This document shows, piece by piece, positions 17,132 through 25,292 of a DNA stretch of 64,000 nt. Location: positions 310,001 through 374,000 of the forward strand of contig NZ_LZHV01000061.1 in NCBI RefSeq assembly GCF_001667275.1, read 5' to 3'. The stretch is from Mycobacterium sp. ACS4054 (GTDB lineage Bacteria > Actinomycetota > Actinomycetes > Mycobacteriales > Mycobacteriaceae). Within the stretch, counting starts at the first letter, position 1. The number at the start of each line of letters is the position of its first letter. The notes under the pieces are model-generated. The model did not search any database, was not told the DNA's origin, and was given only the letters and a program-made list of their open reading frames with translations. A program made the position numbers and the translations under genes.

Positions 17132-17138
17132 CTCCCAC

Positions 17139-17144
17139 TAGGCT
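17139..17144 (+). promoter_or_regulatory. Candidate -10 for leaderless purN
   Basis: TAGGCT fits TANNNT and lies 8 nt before the GTG start of purN at 17153, consistent with a leaderless purNH mRNA. Confidence 0.4.
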
Positions 17145-17152
17145 CTGTCCCT

Positions 17153-17800
17153 GTGGCCGAACAGCTTCAGGTGCCCCCGAGTGCGCCGGCACGGGTGGTG
17201 GTGCTGGCGTCGGGCACCGGCTCGCTGTTGAGCTCCCTACTCGAGGCCGCCGTCGGCGACTACCCGGCCCGCGTGGTCGCGGTCGGCGCCGATCGCGATT
17301 GCCTGGCCACCGAGATCGCCGCGGGGGCGGCGCTGCCCACCTTCACGGCCCGGCTCGGCGATCATCCCGACCGCGGCGCCTGGGACACGGCCATCACCGA
17401 AGCCACCGCCGCGCACTCCCCGGATCTGGTGGTGTCGGCGGGCTTCATGAAAATACTTGGGCCGCAATTTCTTTCCCGGTTCTACGGGCGGATCATCAAC
17501 ACCCACCCCGCGCTGTTGCCGGCCTTCCCGGGCGCACACGGCGTGGCCGACGCGTTGGCCTACGGCGTCAAGGTCACAGGCGCTACGGTGCACCTGGTGG
17601 ATGCCGGGACCGACACCGGGCCGATCCTGGCGCAGCAATCCGTGCCGGTGCTCGACGGTGACAGCGAGGAGACCCTGCATGAACGCATCAAGGTCACCGA
17701 ACGGAAGCTCCTGGTGGACGTGGTGGCCGAGATCGCGACCGGCGGCCTGACCCTGGTCGGGAGAACAGCGACGATCGGACGAAAGGCGACCAATCGATGA
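17153..17800 (+). CDS. purN: Phosphoribosylglycinamide formyltransferase
   Basis: Transfers formyl from 10-formyl-THF to GAR in de novo purine synthesis. The protein is 215 aa. Catalytic residues are visible as Asn116 and His118 in INTHPALLP, with Asp154 in DTGPI. The N-terminal ASGTGSLL is the ribose-phosphate loop. The stop overlaps the purH ATG by four bases (ATGA), so the two are translationally coupled. Corresponds to Rv0956. Confidence 0.96.
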   Translation: MAEQLQVPPSAPARVVVLASGTGSLLSSLLEAAVGDYPARVVAVGADRDCLATEIAAGAALPTFTARLGDHPDRGAWDTAITEATAAHSPDLVVSAGFMKILGPQFLSRFYGRIINTHPALLPAFPGAHGVADALAYGVKVTGATVHLVDAGTDTGPILAQQSVPVLDGDSEETLHERIKVTERKLLVDVVAEIATGGLTLVGRTATIGRKATNR

Positions 17801-19380
17801 GCACCGACGACTGGCCGGAGACGGCGAAAAGGCCGATCCGCCGCGCGTTGATCAGCGTCTACGACAAGACCGGGCTCGTCGAACTCGCCCGGGGACTGGC
17901 GGACGCGGGCGTGGAGATCGTCTCGACCGGGTCGACGGCGAAGACCATTGCCGAGAAGGCGATTCCGGTCACCCGGGTGGAGGAGCTGACCGGCTTCCCC
18001 GAGGTGCTCGACGGCCGGGTCAAGACGCTGCACCCGCGGGTGCACGCCGGCCTGCTGGCGGATCTGCGCAAACCGGAACACGCCGCGGCGCTCGAGGAAC
18101 TCGGGATCGCGGCGTTCGAACTCGTCGTCGTCAACCTGTATCCGTTCAGCGAGACCGTCGACTCGGGCGCCAGCATCGACGAGTGCGTCGAGCAGATCGA
18201 CATCGGCGGCCCGTCGATGGTGCGCGCGGCCGCGAAGAACCACCCGAGCGTGGCGGTGATCACCGACCCGCGCGGCTATGACGGCGTGCTGGCGGCGGTG
18301 CGCCACGGCGGCTTCACCCTCGCCGAGCGCAAAAAGCTGGCCGCGCTGGCGTTTCAGCACACCGCGGAATACGACATCGCGGTGGCGGGGTGGATGGAGT
18401 CGACGCTGGCGCCCGAGCATCCGCCGACGGCGTTCCCAAAGTGGTTGGGGCGCAGTTGGAGTCGCTCCACGATGCTGCGCTACGGGGAGAACCCGCACCA
18501 GCAGGCGGCGCTCTACAGCGACCCCGGCGCCTGGCCGGGCCTGGCGCAGGCCGAGCAGCTGCACGGAAAAGAGATGTCCTACAACAACTTCACCGACGCG
18601 GACGCGGCCTGGCGGGCCGCCTTTGATCACGAACAGACCTGCGTCGCCATCATCAAGCACGCCAACCCCTGCGGGATCGCCATCTCGTCGGAATCGGTGG
18701 CCGACGCGCACCGCAAGGCGCACGAATGCGATCCGCTGAGCGCCTTCGGCGGCGTCATCGCCGCCAACACCGAGGTCAGCCTCGAGATGGCCGAGTATGT
18801 GAGCACCATTTTCACCGAGGTGATCATCGCCCCCGCCTACGCGCCCGGGGCGCTGGAGGCCCTTACGCGCAAGAAGAACGTCCGAGTGCTGGTGGCCTCC
18901 GAGCCGCTGACCGGCGGCACCGAGCTGCGGCCCATCAGCGGCGGGCTGCTGGTCCAGCAACGTGACGAGCTCGACGCGCACGGCGACAACCCGGCGAACT
19001 GGACGCTGGCGACCGGATCACCGGCCGATCCGGCCACGCTGACGGACCTTGTCTTCGCGTGGCGCGCGTGCCGCGCGGTCAAGTCGAACGCCATCGTGAT
19101 CGCCGGCGGCGGCGCGACCATCGGCGTCGGCATGGGTCAGGTGAACCGGGTCGACGCCGCCCGGCTGGCGGTCGAACGCGGTGGCGACCGGGTGCGCGGC
19201 GCGGTCGCGGCCTCGGACGCGTTCTTCCCCTTCCCCGACGGCCTCGAGACGCTGACCGCGGCCGGGGTGAAGGCGATCGTCCACCCGGGCGGGTCGGTGC
19301 GCGACGAGGAGGTGACGGCGGCGGCAGCCAACGCCGGCGTCACGTTGTATCTCACCGGGGCCCGCCACTTCGCTCACTGA
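17797..19380 (+). CDS. purH: Bifunctional AICAR transformylase / IMP cyclohydrolase
   Basis: Catalyses the last two steps of IMP synthesis. The 527-aa protein has the N-terminal MGS-like IMP cyclohydrolase domain (RALISVYDKTGL, STGSTAKTI, GRVKTLHPRVHAG). The C-terminal AICAR transformylase domain contains IIKHANPCGIA near 285, with the catalytic Lys-His pair, and ends near GARHFAH. Corresponds to Rv0957. Confidence 0.97.
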   Translation: MSTDDWPETAKRPIRRALISVYDKTGLVELARGLADAGVEIVSTGSTAKTIAEKAIPVTRVEELTGFPEVLDGRVKTLHPRVHAGLLADLRKPEHAAALEELGIAAFELVVVNLYPFSETVDSGASIDECVEQIDIGGPSMVRAAAKNHPSVAVITDPRGYDGVLAAVRHGGFTLAERKKLAALAFQHTAEYDIAVAGWMESTLAPEHPPTAFPKWLGRSWSRSTMLRYGENPHQQAALYSDPGAWPGLAQAEQLHGKEMSYNNFTDADAAWRAAFDHEQTCVAIIKHANPCGIAISSESVADAHRKAHECDPLSAFGGVIAANTEVSLEMAEYVSTIFTEVIIAPAYAPGALEALTRKKNVRVLVASEPLTGGTELRPISGGLLVQQRDELDAHGDNPANWTLATGSPADPATLTDLVFAWRACRAVKSNAIVIAGGGATIGVGMGQVNRVDAARLAVERGGDRVRGAVAASDAFFPFPDGLETLTAAGVKAIVHPGGSVRDEEVTAAAANAGVTLYLTGARHFAH

Positions 19381-19412
19381 ACGCTCGGCGCGTGAGCCGG
19401 AGGGGCAACGCG

Positions 19413-19424
19413 TAGCGTGGAGTG
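19413..19424 (+). promoter_or_regulatory. Candidate -10 for the Mg-chelatase-like gene
   Basis: TAGCGT (19413-19418) fits TANNNT. Six bases separate it from the second of two adjacent GTG codons (19422 and 19425), favouring the start at 19425 on a leaderless mRNA. Confidence 0.4.
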
Positions 19425-20807
19425 GTGCCATCACCCAGCAATCTGCCCCGCACCGTCGGCGAACTGCGTGCCGCCGGTCACCGCGAGCGGGGAGTCAAAC
19501 AGGAAATCCGGGAAAACCTGCTGACGGCGTTGGCCGAGGGTGACGAGGTGTGGCCGGGGATCCTGGGTTTCGACGACACGGTGCTGCCCCAGCTGGAGCG
19601 GGCGCTCATCGCGGGTCATGACTTCGTCCTGCTCGGCGAGCGTGGCCAGGGTAAGACCCGGCTGTTGCGGGCCCTCGTCGGTCTGCTCGACGAGTGGACG
19701 CCGGTGATCGCCGGGGCGGAACTGGGGGAGCATCCCTTCTCGCCGATCACGCCGGAGTCCATCCGCAAGGCCGCGACGCTGGGCGACGACCTGCCGGTGG
19801 AGTGGCGGCACCGCAGCGAGCGCTACACCGAAAAGCTGGCCACCCCCGACACCAGCGTCGCCGACCTGGTCGGTGACATCGACCCGATCAAAGTGGCCGA
19901 GGGCCGCAGCCTCGGCGACCCGGAAACCATCGCCTACGGGTTGATCCCGCGCGCGCACCGCGGCATCGTCGCGGTCAATGAGCTGCCCGACCTGGCCGAG
20001 CGCATCCAGGTGTCGATGCTCAACGTGATGGAGGAGCGCGACATCCAGGTCCGCGGGTACACCCTGCGCCTGCCGCTGGACGTGCTCGTCGTCGCCAGCG
20101 CCAACCCCGAGGACTACACCAACCGCGGCCGCATCATCACCCCGCTCAAGGACCGGTTCGGCGCGGAGATCCGCACCCACTACCCGCTGGAGCTCGAGGC
20201 CGAGGTGGGCGTGATCGTGCAGGAAGCCCACCTGAGCGCCCAGGTGCCCGACTACCTGATGCAGGTGATCGCCCGGTTCGCCCGCTATCTGCGGGAGTCC
20301 AATTCGGTCGACCAACGCTCCGGGGTGTCGGCGCGGTTCGCGATCGCGGCGGCCGAGACCGTGGCGGCGGCCGCCCGGCACCGCGGCGCGGTGCTGGGGG
20401 AGACCGACCCGGTGGCCCGGGTGGTGGACCTCGGCACGGTGATCGACGTGCTGCGCGGCAAGCTGGAATTCGAATCCGGCGAGGAGGGCCGCGAGCAGGC
20501 CGTGCTCGAACACCTGCTGCGCCGGGCGACGGCCGACACCGCGTCGCGGGTGCTCGGCGGCATCGATGTCGGATCGTTGGTGTCCGCGGTCGAGGGCGGT
20601 TCGGCGGTCACGACGGGCGAGCGGGTGTCGGCCAAGGACGTGCTGGCCGCCATCCCGAGCCTGCCGGTGGTGGACAAGATCGCGGCCAAGGTCAACGCCC
20701 AGTCCGAGGGCGAGCGCGCGGCGGCGCTCGAGCTCGCACTGGAGGCGCTCTATCTGGCCAAGCGCATCGACAAGGTGTCCGGGGAGGGCCAAACCGTCTA
20801 TGGCTAG
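19425..20807 (+). CDS. AAA+ ATPase, Mg-chelatase ChlI/MoxR type
   Basis: About 460 aa (461 if GTG 19422 is used). Walker A is GERGQGKT near residue 71. AAA+ signatures follow: HRGIVAVNELPDL with a Walker-B-like pattern, a sensor-1 region VVASANPEDYTNRGRIITPLKDRFG, and a C-terminal lid. It corresponds to Rv0958. Such ATPases pair with a VWA protein as a cobalt/magnesium-chelatase-like or MoxR-type chaperone machine, and the next gene encodes that partner, overlapping by eight bases. Mycobacteria make no chlorophyll, so another metal-insertion or remodelling role is inferred. Confidence 0.9.
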   Translation: MPSPSNLPRTVGELRAAGHRERGVKQEIRENLLTALAEGDEVWPGILGFDDTVLPQLERALIAGHDFVLLGERGQGKTRLLRALVGLLDEWTPVIAGAELGEHPFSPITPESIRKAATLGDDLPVEWRHRSERYTEKLATPDTSVADLVGDIDPIKVAEGRSLGDPETIAYGLIPRAHRGIVAVNELPDLAERIQVSMLNVMEERDIQVRGYTLRLPLDVLVVASANPEDYTNRGRIITPLKDRFGAEIRTHYPLELEAEVGVIVQEAHLSAQVPDYLMQVIARFARYLRESNSVDQRSGVSARFAIAAAETVAAAARHRGAVLGETDPVARVVDLGTVIDVLRGKLEFESGEEGREQAVLEHLLRRATADTASRVLGGIDVGSLVSAVEGGSAVTTGERVSAKDVLAAIPSLPVVDKIAAKVNAQSEGERAAALELALEALYLAKRIDKVSGEGQTVYG

Positions 20808-22833
20808 GTCTGATGGTGACGACCCGCAGCGCCCGGCTTCGCCGCGCTCGCGATCGTCACTAGGCCATTCGTCCCGGTACTCGGCGTACACCGGCGGGCC
20901 CGACCCGCTGGCCCCGCCGGTGGACCTGCGCGAGGCCCTCGAGCAGATCGGCCAGGACGTCATGGCCGGCACGTCGCCGCGCCGCGCGTTGTCCGAGCTG
21001 TTGCGCCGCGGCACCAAGAACATGCCCGGCGCCGACCGGCTGGCGGCCGAGGCGAACCGGCGGCGACGGGAGTTGTTGCGCCGCAACAACTTGGACGGCA
21101 CCCTGCAGGAGATCAAGAAGCTGCTCGACGAGGCCGTGCTGGCCGAGCGCAAGGAACTCGCCCGCGCACTCGACGACGATGCCCGCTTCGGCGAACTGCA
21201 GCTCGACACGCTGCCCGCCTCACCCGCCAAGGCCGTCCAAGAGCTCTCCGACTACAACTGGCGCAGTAACGAGGCCCGCGAAAAGTACGACCAGATCAAG
21301 GATCTGCTCGGACGCGAGATGCTCGACCAGCGCTTCGCCGGCATGAAGGAGGCGCTGCAGGGCGCCACCGACGAGGACCGCCAGCGCGTCAACGAGATGC
21401 TGAACGACCTCAACGAGCTGCTCGACAAGCACGCCCGCGGTGACGACACCCAGCAAGACTTCGACGAATTCATGGATAAGCACGGCGAGTTCTTCCCGGA
21501 GAACCCGCGCAATGTCGACGAGCTGCTGGACTCGCTGGCCAAGCGCGCCGCGGCCGCGCAACGCTTCCGCAACAGCCTGAGCCCGGACCAGCGCGCCGAG
21601 CTGGATGCCTTGGCGCAGCAGGCATTCGGGTCGCCCTCCCTGATGCAGGCGCTGAATCGGCTCGACGCGCACTTGCAGGCAGCCCGGCCGGCGGAGGACT
21701 GGACGGGGTCCGAGCAGTTCTCCGGCGACAATCCGTTCGGCATGGGCGAGGGCACCCAGGCGCTGGCCGACGTCGCGGAGCTCGAGCAACTGGCCGAGCA
21801 GCTTTCGCAGAGTTACCCGGGCGCCACCATGGACGATGTCGATCTCGACGCCCTGGCGCGCCAACTCGGCGACCAGGCCGCCGTCGACGCCCGCACGCTC
21901 GCCGAATTGGAACGCGCCCTGGTCAATCAGGGCTTCCTGGACCGCGGTTCCGACGGCCAGTGGCGGCTTTCGCCCAAGGCCATGCGCCGGCTCGGCGAGA
22001 CGGCATTGCGCGATGTGGCGCAACAGCTTTCCGGCCGGCGCGGTGAGCGGGACCATCGGCGGGCGGGCGCGGCCGGTGAACTGACCGGCGCCACCCGGCC
22101 CTGGCAGTTCGGCGACACCGAGCCGTGGAACATCTCCCGCACTCTGACCAACGCGGTGCTGAGGCGGGCGGGCACCGCCACGCTGGACGGCGCCGCCGGA
22201 TCGCTGAACATCACGGTCGACGACGTCGAGGTGTCCGAGACCGAGACGCGCACCCAGGCCGCGGTGGCGCTGCTGGTCGACACGTCGTTCTCCATGGTGA
22301 TGGAGAATCGGTGGCTGCCGATGAAGCAGACGGCGCTGGCGCTCAACCACCTGGTGTGCACGCGATTTCGTTCGGATGCCTTGCAGATCATCGCGTTTGG
22401 ACGGTACGCGCGGACGGTGACGGCCGCCGAGCTCACCGGTCTGGAGGGCGTCTACGAGCAGGGCACCAACCTGCATCACGCGTTGGCGCTGGCCGGTCGT
22501 CACCTGCGACGGCATCCCAACGCGCAGCCCGTCGTGCTGGTGGTGACCGATGGCGAGCCCACCGCTCACCTGGAGGACTTCGAGGGTGAGGGTACGACCG
22601 TGTTCTTCGACTACCCGCCGCATCCGCGGACCATCGCCCACACCGTGCGCGGGTTCGACGACATGGCCCGCCTCGGCGCGCAGATCACCATCTTCCGCTT
22701 GGGCAGCGACCCGGGCCTGGCCCGGTTCATCGATCAGGTCGCCCGGCGCGTCGAGGGTCGCGTCGTGGTCCCCGACCTCGACGGCCTGGGTGCGGCGGTG
22801 GTGGGTGACTACCTCCGGTCCCGCCGCCGCTGA
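20800..22833 (+). CDS. VWA-domain protein, partner of the AAA+ ATPase
   Basis: A 677-aa protein from ATG 20800, which overlaps the stop of the preceding ATPase gene by 8 bases. A longer frame opens upstream but lies inside that gene. Residues about 60-450 are helical and charged. The C-terminal half carries a von Willebrand A domain with the MIDAS motif DTSFS near 497-501, a GTNLHHAL segment, and TDGEPTAH. Corresponds to Rv0959. A REP-like element lies in frame at the N-terminus (20812-20865), adding a Pro/Ser/Arg-rich stretch. It probably acts with the ATPase as a substrate adaptor. Confidence 0.88.
   Translation: MARSDGDDPQRPASPRSRSSLGHSSRYSAYTGGPDPLAPPVDLREALEQIGQDVMAGTSPRRALSELLRRGTKNMPGADRLAAEANRRRRELLRRNNLDGTLQEIKKLLDEAVLAERKELARALDDDARFGELQLDTLPASPAKAVQELSDYNWRSNEAREKYDQIKDLLGREMLDQRFAGMKEALQGATDEDRQRVNEMLNDLNELLDKHARGDDTQQDFDEFMDKHGEFFPENPRNVDELLDSLAKRAAAAQRFRNSLSPDQRAELDALAQQAFGSPSLMQALNRLDAHLQAARPAEDWTGSEQFSGDNPFGMGEGTQALADVAELEQLAEQLSQSYPGATMDDVDLDALARQLGDQAAVDARTLAELERALVNQGFLDRGSDGQWRLSPKAMRRLGETALRDVAQQLSGRRGERDHRRAGAAGELTGATRPWQFGDTEPWNISRTLTNAVLRRAGTATLDGAAGSLNITVDDVEVSETETRTQAAVALLVDTSFSMVMENRWLPMKQTALALNHLVCTRFRSDALQIIAFGRYARTVTAAELTGLEGVYEQGTNLHHALALAGRHLRRHPNAQPVVLVVTDGEPTAHLEDFEGEGTTVFFDYPPHPRTIAHTVRGFDDMARLGAQITIFRLGSDPGLARFIDQVARRVEGRVVVPDLDGLGAAVVGDYLRSRRR
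20812..20865 (+). repeat. REP-like hairpin element inside a coding region
   Basis: Begins GATGGTGACGACCCGC and ends CGATCGTCACTAGG, with GTGACGA and TCGTCAC as terminal inverted half-sites. It is the reverse complement of the repeats at 4674-4840. It is read in frame near codons 5-22 of the VWA gene. Confidence 0.75.
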
Positions 22834-22840
22834 TCCTTAA

Positions 22841-22867
22841 GGGATAGGTGCTCACTCGACCGGGTAC
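22841..22867 (+). promoter_or_regulatory. SigF-like promoter candidate before the aldo/keto reductase
   Basis: GGGAT (22841-22845) and GGGTAC (22862-22867) are 16 nt apart, close to the mycobacterial SigF consensus GGWWT-N16-GGGTAY with one mismatch. The reductase ATG follows 24 nt later, preceded by a strong AAGGAGGAG ribosome-binding site. Confidence 0.45.
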
Positions 22868-22890
22868 ACGGAGCGAGAAGGAGGAGACGC

Positions 22891-23739
22891 ATGAGCAAGG
22901 TTCCGACGATCGAACTCAACAATGGTGTCAGCATCCCGCAGCTTGGCTTCGGGGTGTTCCAGATCAAGCCCGACGAGACGGCCGCGGCGGTCAAGACCGC
23001 GCTGGAGATCGGCTACCGACACATCGACACCGCCGAGATGTACGGCAACGAAGCCGAAGTGGGACAAGGCATTCGCGATGCCGGACTGGATCGCGCCGAC
23101 GTATTCGTCACCAGCAAGCTGAACAACGGTTTTCACAAACCCGACGATGCGCGCCGCGCGTTCGACCGAACGCTGCAGGCGCTGGAATCCGATTACGTGG
23201 ACCTGTTTCTCATCCACTGGCCGCTGCCCACGCTGTACGATGGCGACTTCGTCTCGACCTGGAAGGTTTTCGAAGAGTTCGCCCGGGACGGGCGCGCCCG
23301 CAGCATCGGTGTCTCGAATTTCCAAGTGGCGCACCTGGAACGGCTCGCCACCGAAACCGACACGGTGCCGTCGGTCAACCAGATCGAGCTTCATCCGTAC
23401 TTCGGCAACAAGGAGGTCCGGGCGTACGGACGCGAGCACGGCATCGCCACCGAGGCGTGGGCGCCCATCGCGCAGGGCAAGGTGCTCGACGACCCGGTGA
23501 TCAACCGCATCGCCGATGCCCGGGGTAAGTCGGCGGCGCAGGTGGTGTTGCGCTGGCACATTCAGCGCGGCGACATCGTCTTTCCGAAGTCGGTGACCCC
23601 GGAGCGGGTCAAAGAGAACTTCGAGCTATTCGACTTCGAGTTGGACGATTCCGACATGGAAGCGATTTCAGCCCTGGACAAGGGCGAGTCGGGACGCAAC
23701 GGGCCCAACCCCGACAAGTTCGACTACGTGCCGGGCTGA
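22891..23739 (+). CDS. Aldo/keto reductase
   Basis: A 282-aa (beta/alpha)8 NADPH-dependent carbonyl reductase. The catalytic tetrad is intact: Asp46, Tyr51, Lys76 and His109, in the contexts HIDTAEMYGN, VTSKLNN and LIHWPLP. Cofactor-binding elements include SIGVSNF, NQIELHP and FPKSVTPER. It resembles mycobacterial AKR5-type reductases. Physiological substrate unknown; detoxification of reactive carbonyls is likely. The candidate SigF promoter suggests stationary-phase or stress expression (inference). It is not part of an evident operon. Confidence 0.93.
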   Translation: MSKVPTIELNNGVSIPQLGFGVFQIKPDETAAAVKTALEIGYRHIDTAEMYGNEAEVGQGIRDAGLDRADVFVTSKLNNGFHKPDDARRAFDRTLQALESDYVDLFLIHWPLPTLYDGDFVSTWKVFEEFARDGRARSIGVSNFQVAHLERLATETDTVPSVNQIELHPYFGNKEVRAYGREHGIATEAWAPIAQGKVLDDPVINRIADARGKSAAQVVLRWHIQRGDIVFPKSVTPERVKENFELFDFELDDSDMEAISALDKGESGRNGPNPDKFDYVPG

Positions 23740-23749
23740 CGGCCGCGGG

Positions 23750-24352
23750 CTACCCGCGCGGGCGGCGCGCCTTGCGCAGAATGCCGACACCGCCCCAAAG
23801 CGACCAGCCGCGAATGCGCACCGTCGGCGCGCCGGGCGTGCCTTGGCCGAGGACGCTGCGGTCGAAGTTGCCCATCACGCCGCGGCCGTGGATTTCGACG
23901 TTGACTTCGGGCGGCAGCAAAATGTTCTGCACGCCCATGATGGACATCGCGTGGATGTCGACCTCGGTCGAGGTGAAGTCGGCGTAGCGCAGATCGACCA
24001 CCCCGCTGCCCCACAGTGTGAAGGTGGTGAGCTTCTTGGGCACGTTCCATCGACCCCGCCGCTCGAAGCCGCTCAGCAGGGCCAGCAGCAGCGTGGACGG
24101 CGCCGGGTTGGGCTTGCCGCCCCGGCGCGGGTTGACCGGTGCGCCCGGCAGGTCGGCCCGCAGCTGGTCCAGTTCCGCGTACGTTGTCGCAGCATAGGCC
24201 TTGGTCAAGCGGTCTTCGTAGTCCTTGAGCTGCAGGCGGCCCTGCTCGGCGGCGTAGGCCAGCAACTGTGCGATCTGGATGCGATCGGTGTCGGCCGCGC
24301 GCGACGATTCGTCGCGCGTGTCGTTCGCATCGGGTTGTGCAGAGTTGCTCAT
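23750..24352 (-). CDS. DUF1707 domain protein
   Basis: A 200-aa protein from ATG 24352; a GTG at 24355 would add one residue. The N-terminal half carries the DUF1707 SHOCT-like motif (DRIQIAQLLAYAAEQGRL, then KDYEDRLTKAYAATTYAEL). The C-terminal half (about 90-200) resembles the LiaF-type beta-sheet tail seen in cell-wall-stress proteins: NILLPPEVNVEIHGRG, then VRIRGWSLWGGVGI. Corresponds to Rv0966c. In M. tuberculosis the csoR-ctpV copper genes follow here (recalled); in this window only about 100 bp separate it from echA7. Confidence 0.87.
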   Translation of the reverse strand: MSNSAQPDANDTRDESSRAADTDRIQIAQLLAYAAEQGRLQLKDYEDRLTKAYAATTYAELDQLRADLPGAPVNPRRGGKPNPAPSTLLLALLSGFERRGRWNVPKKLTTFTLWGSGVVDLRYADFTSTEVDIHAMSIMGVQNILLPPEVNVEIHGRGVMGNFDRSVLGQGTPGAPTVRIRGWSLWGGVGILRKARRPRG

Positions 24353-24458
24353 CACCCACGAGCCTACGACGTCCGGCTATTGCCGCAAGAGGATTGGTCA
24401 AACTGCAATGTTGCCCCGCGCCGCCCCGTCCGAGCGGGGGCGGTTGTTTGACACCTGG

Positions 24459-25292
24459 CTAACTTGCCCAGCTAGGGGCGCGCTTCTGCAGGAACGCCAG
24501 CATGCCTTCGCGGGCTTCGTCGGACACGAAGAGGCGGGCCGATTCCTCGGCGAGCCGTTCCGCGTCACGGTCGAACCCCTCCAGCACCCCGGCCGTCGTC
24601 AGCGCCTTGGAGGCCGCCAACCCCTGCGGCGAACCGCGGCCCACGTCGGCGAGCAGCCCGCCGACGGCGGCGTCGACGTCCTCGGCCGCCATCGTGATGA
24701 GCCCGATCTCCGCCGCGGCGCCGGCGTCGAACGTCTCGCCTGTCAGGTAGTAGCGCGCCGCGGCGCGCGGCGACAGTTTCGGCAGCAGCGTCAGCGAGAT
24801 GATCGCCGGCGCGACGCCGATGCGGGCCTCGGTCAGGGCGAAGGTGCTGCGCGGGCCGGCGACGGCGATGTCACACGCGCCGACGAGCCCGAACCCGCCG
24901 GCGCGGACGTGCCCGTTGATGGCGGCGATCACCGGCCGGGGCGACGACACGATGGCCCGCAACACCGCCGTCAATTCCCGGGCGCGGGCGAGGGCCATGT
25001 CGTATGCCGATGGTGGCGACCCGCTTCGCCCGGCTTCGCCGCCCTCGCGATCGCCACTCGCGTCCCCGCCGCCCGCCTCGCTCAGGTCGGCCCCGGCGCA
25101 GAACGTGTTGCCGGTGTGCCCCAGCACCACCGCGCGCACATCCGGGTCCGCCGCGGCGTCACGCAGGCCCCGGTGCAACTGCTCGACGAGCGCGGTCGAC
25201 AGCGCGTTGCGGTTGTGGGGCGAGTTCAGCGTCAGGCGCGCGAACGGTCCGCCGCTGTCGGCGGGACCGGCGTATTCGACCAGCGTTTCCAT
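24459..25292 (-). CDS. echA7: Enoyl-CoA hydratase/isomerase family protein
   Basis: A 277-aa crotonase-fold enzyme acting on acyl-CoA substrates and last gene of the acyl-CoA operon. Oxyanion-hole motifs are visible as FCAGADLSEAG and VRAGGFGLVGACD. Between them is a Gly/Asp/Ser/Pro-rich insertion (GDASGDREGGEAGRSGSPP) encoded by a REP-like element at 25009-25059. It would sit in a surface loop next to the active site. The remainder fits Rv0971c. The start overlaps the fadE12 stop, so translation is coupled. Confidence 0.9.
   Translation of the reverse strand: METLVEYAGPADSGGPFARLTLNSPHNRNALSTALVEQLHRGLRDAAADPDVRAVVLGHTGNTFCAGADLSEAGGGDASGDREGGEAGRSGSPPSAYDMALARARELTAVLRAIVSSPRPVIAAINGHVRAGGFGLVGACDIAVAGPRSTFALTEARIGVAPAIISLTLLPKLSPRAAARYYLTGETFDAGAAAEIGLITMAAEDVDAAVGGLLADVGRGSPQGLAASKALTTAGVLEGFDRDAERLAEESARLFVSDEAREGMLAFLQKRAPSWAS
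25009..25059 (+). repeat. REP-like element inside echA7
   Basis: Starts GATGGTGGCGACCCGC and ends CGATCGCCACTCG. It is the same family as 20812-20865 with compensating changes (GGTGGCGA with TCGCCAC) that keep the terminal inverted repeat. It is in frame on the minus-strand gene. Confidence 0.75.
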
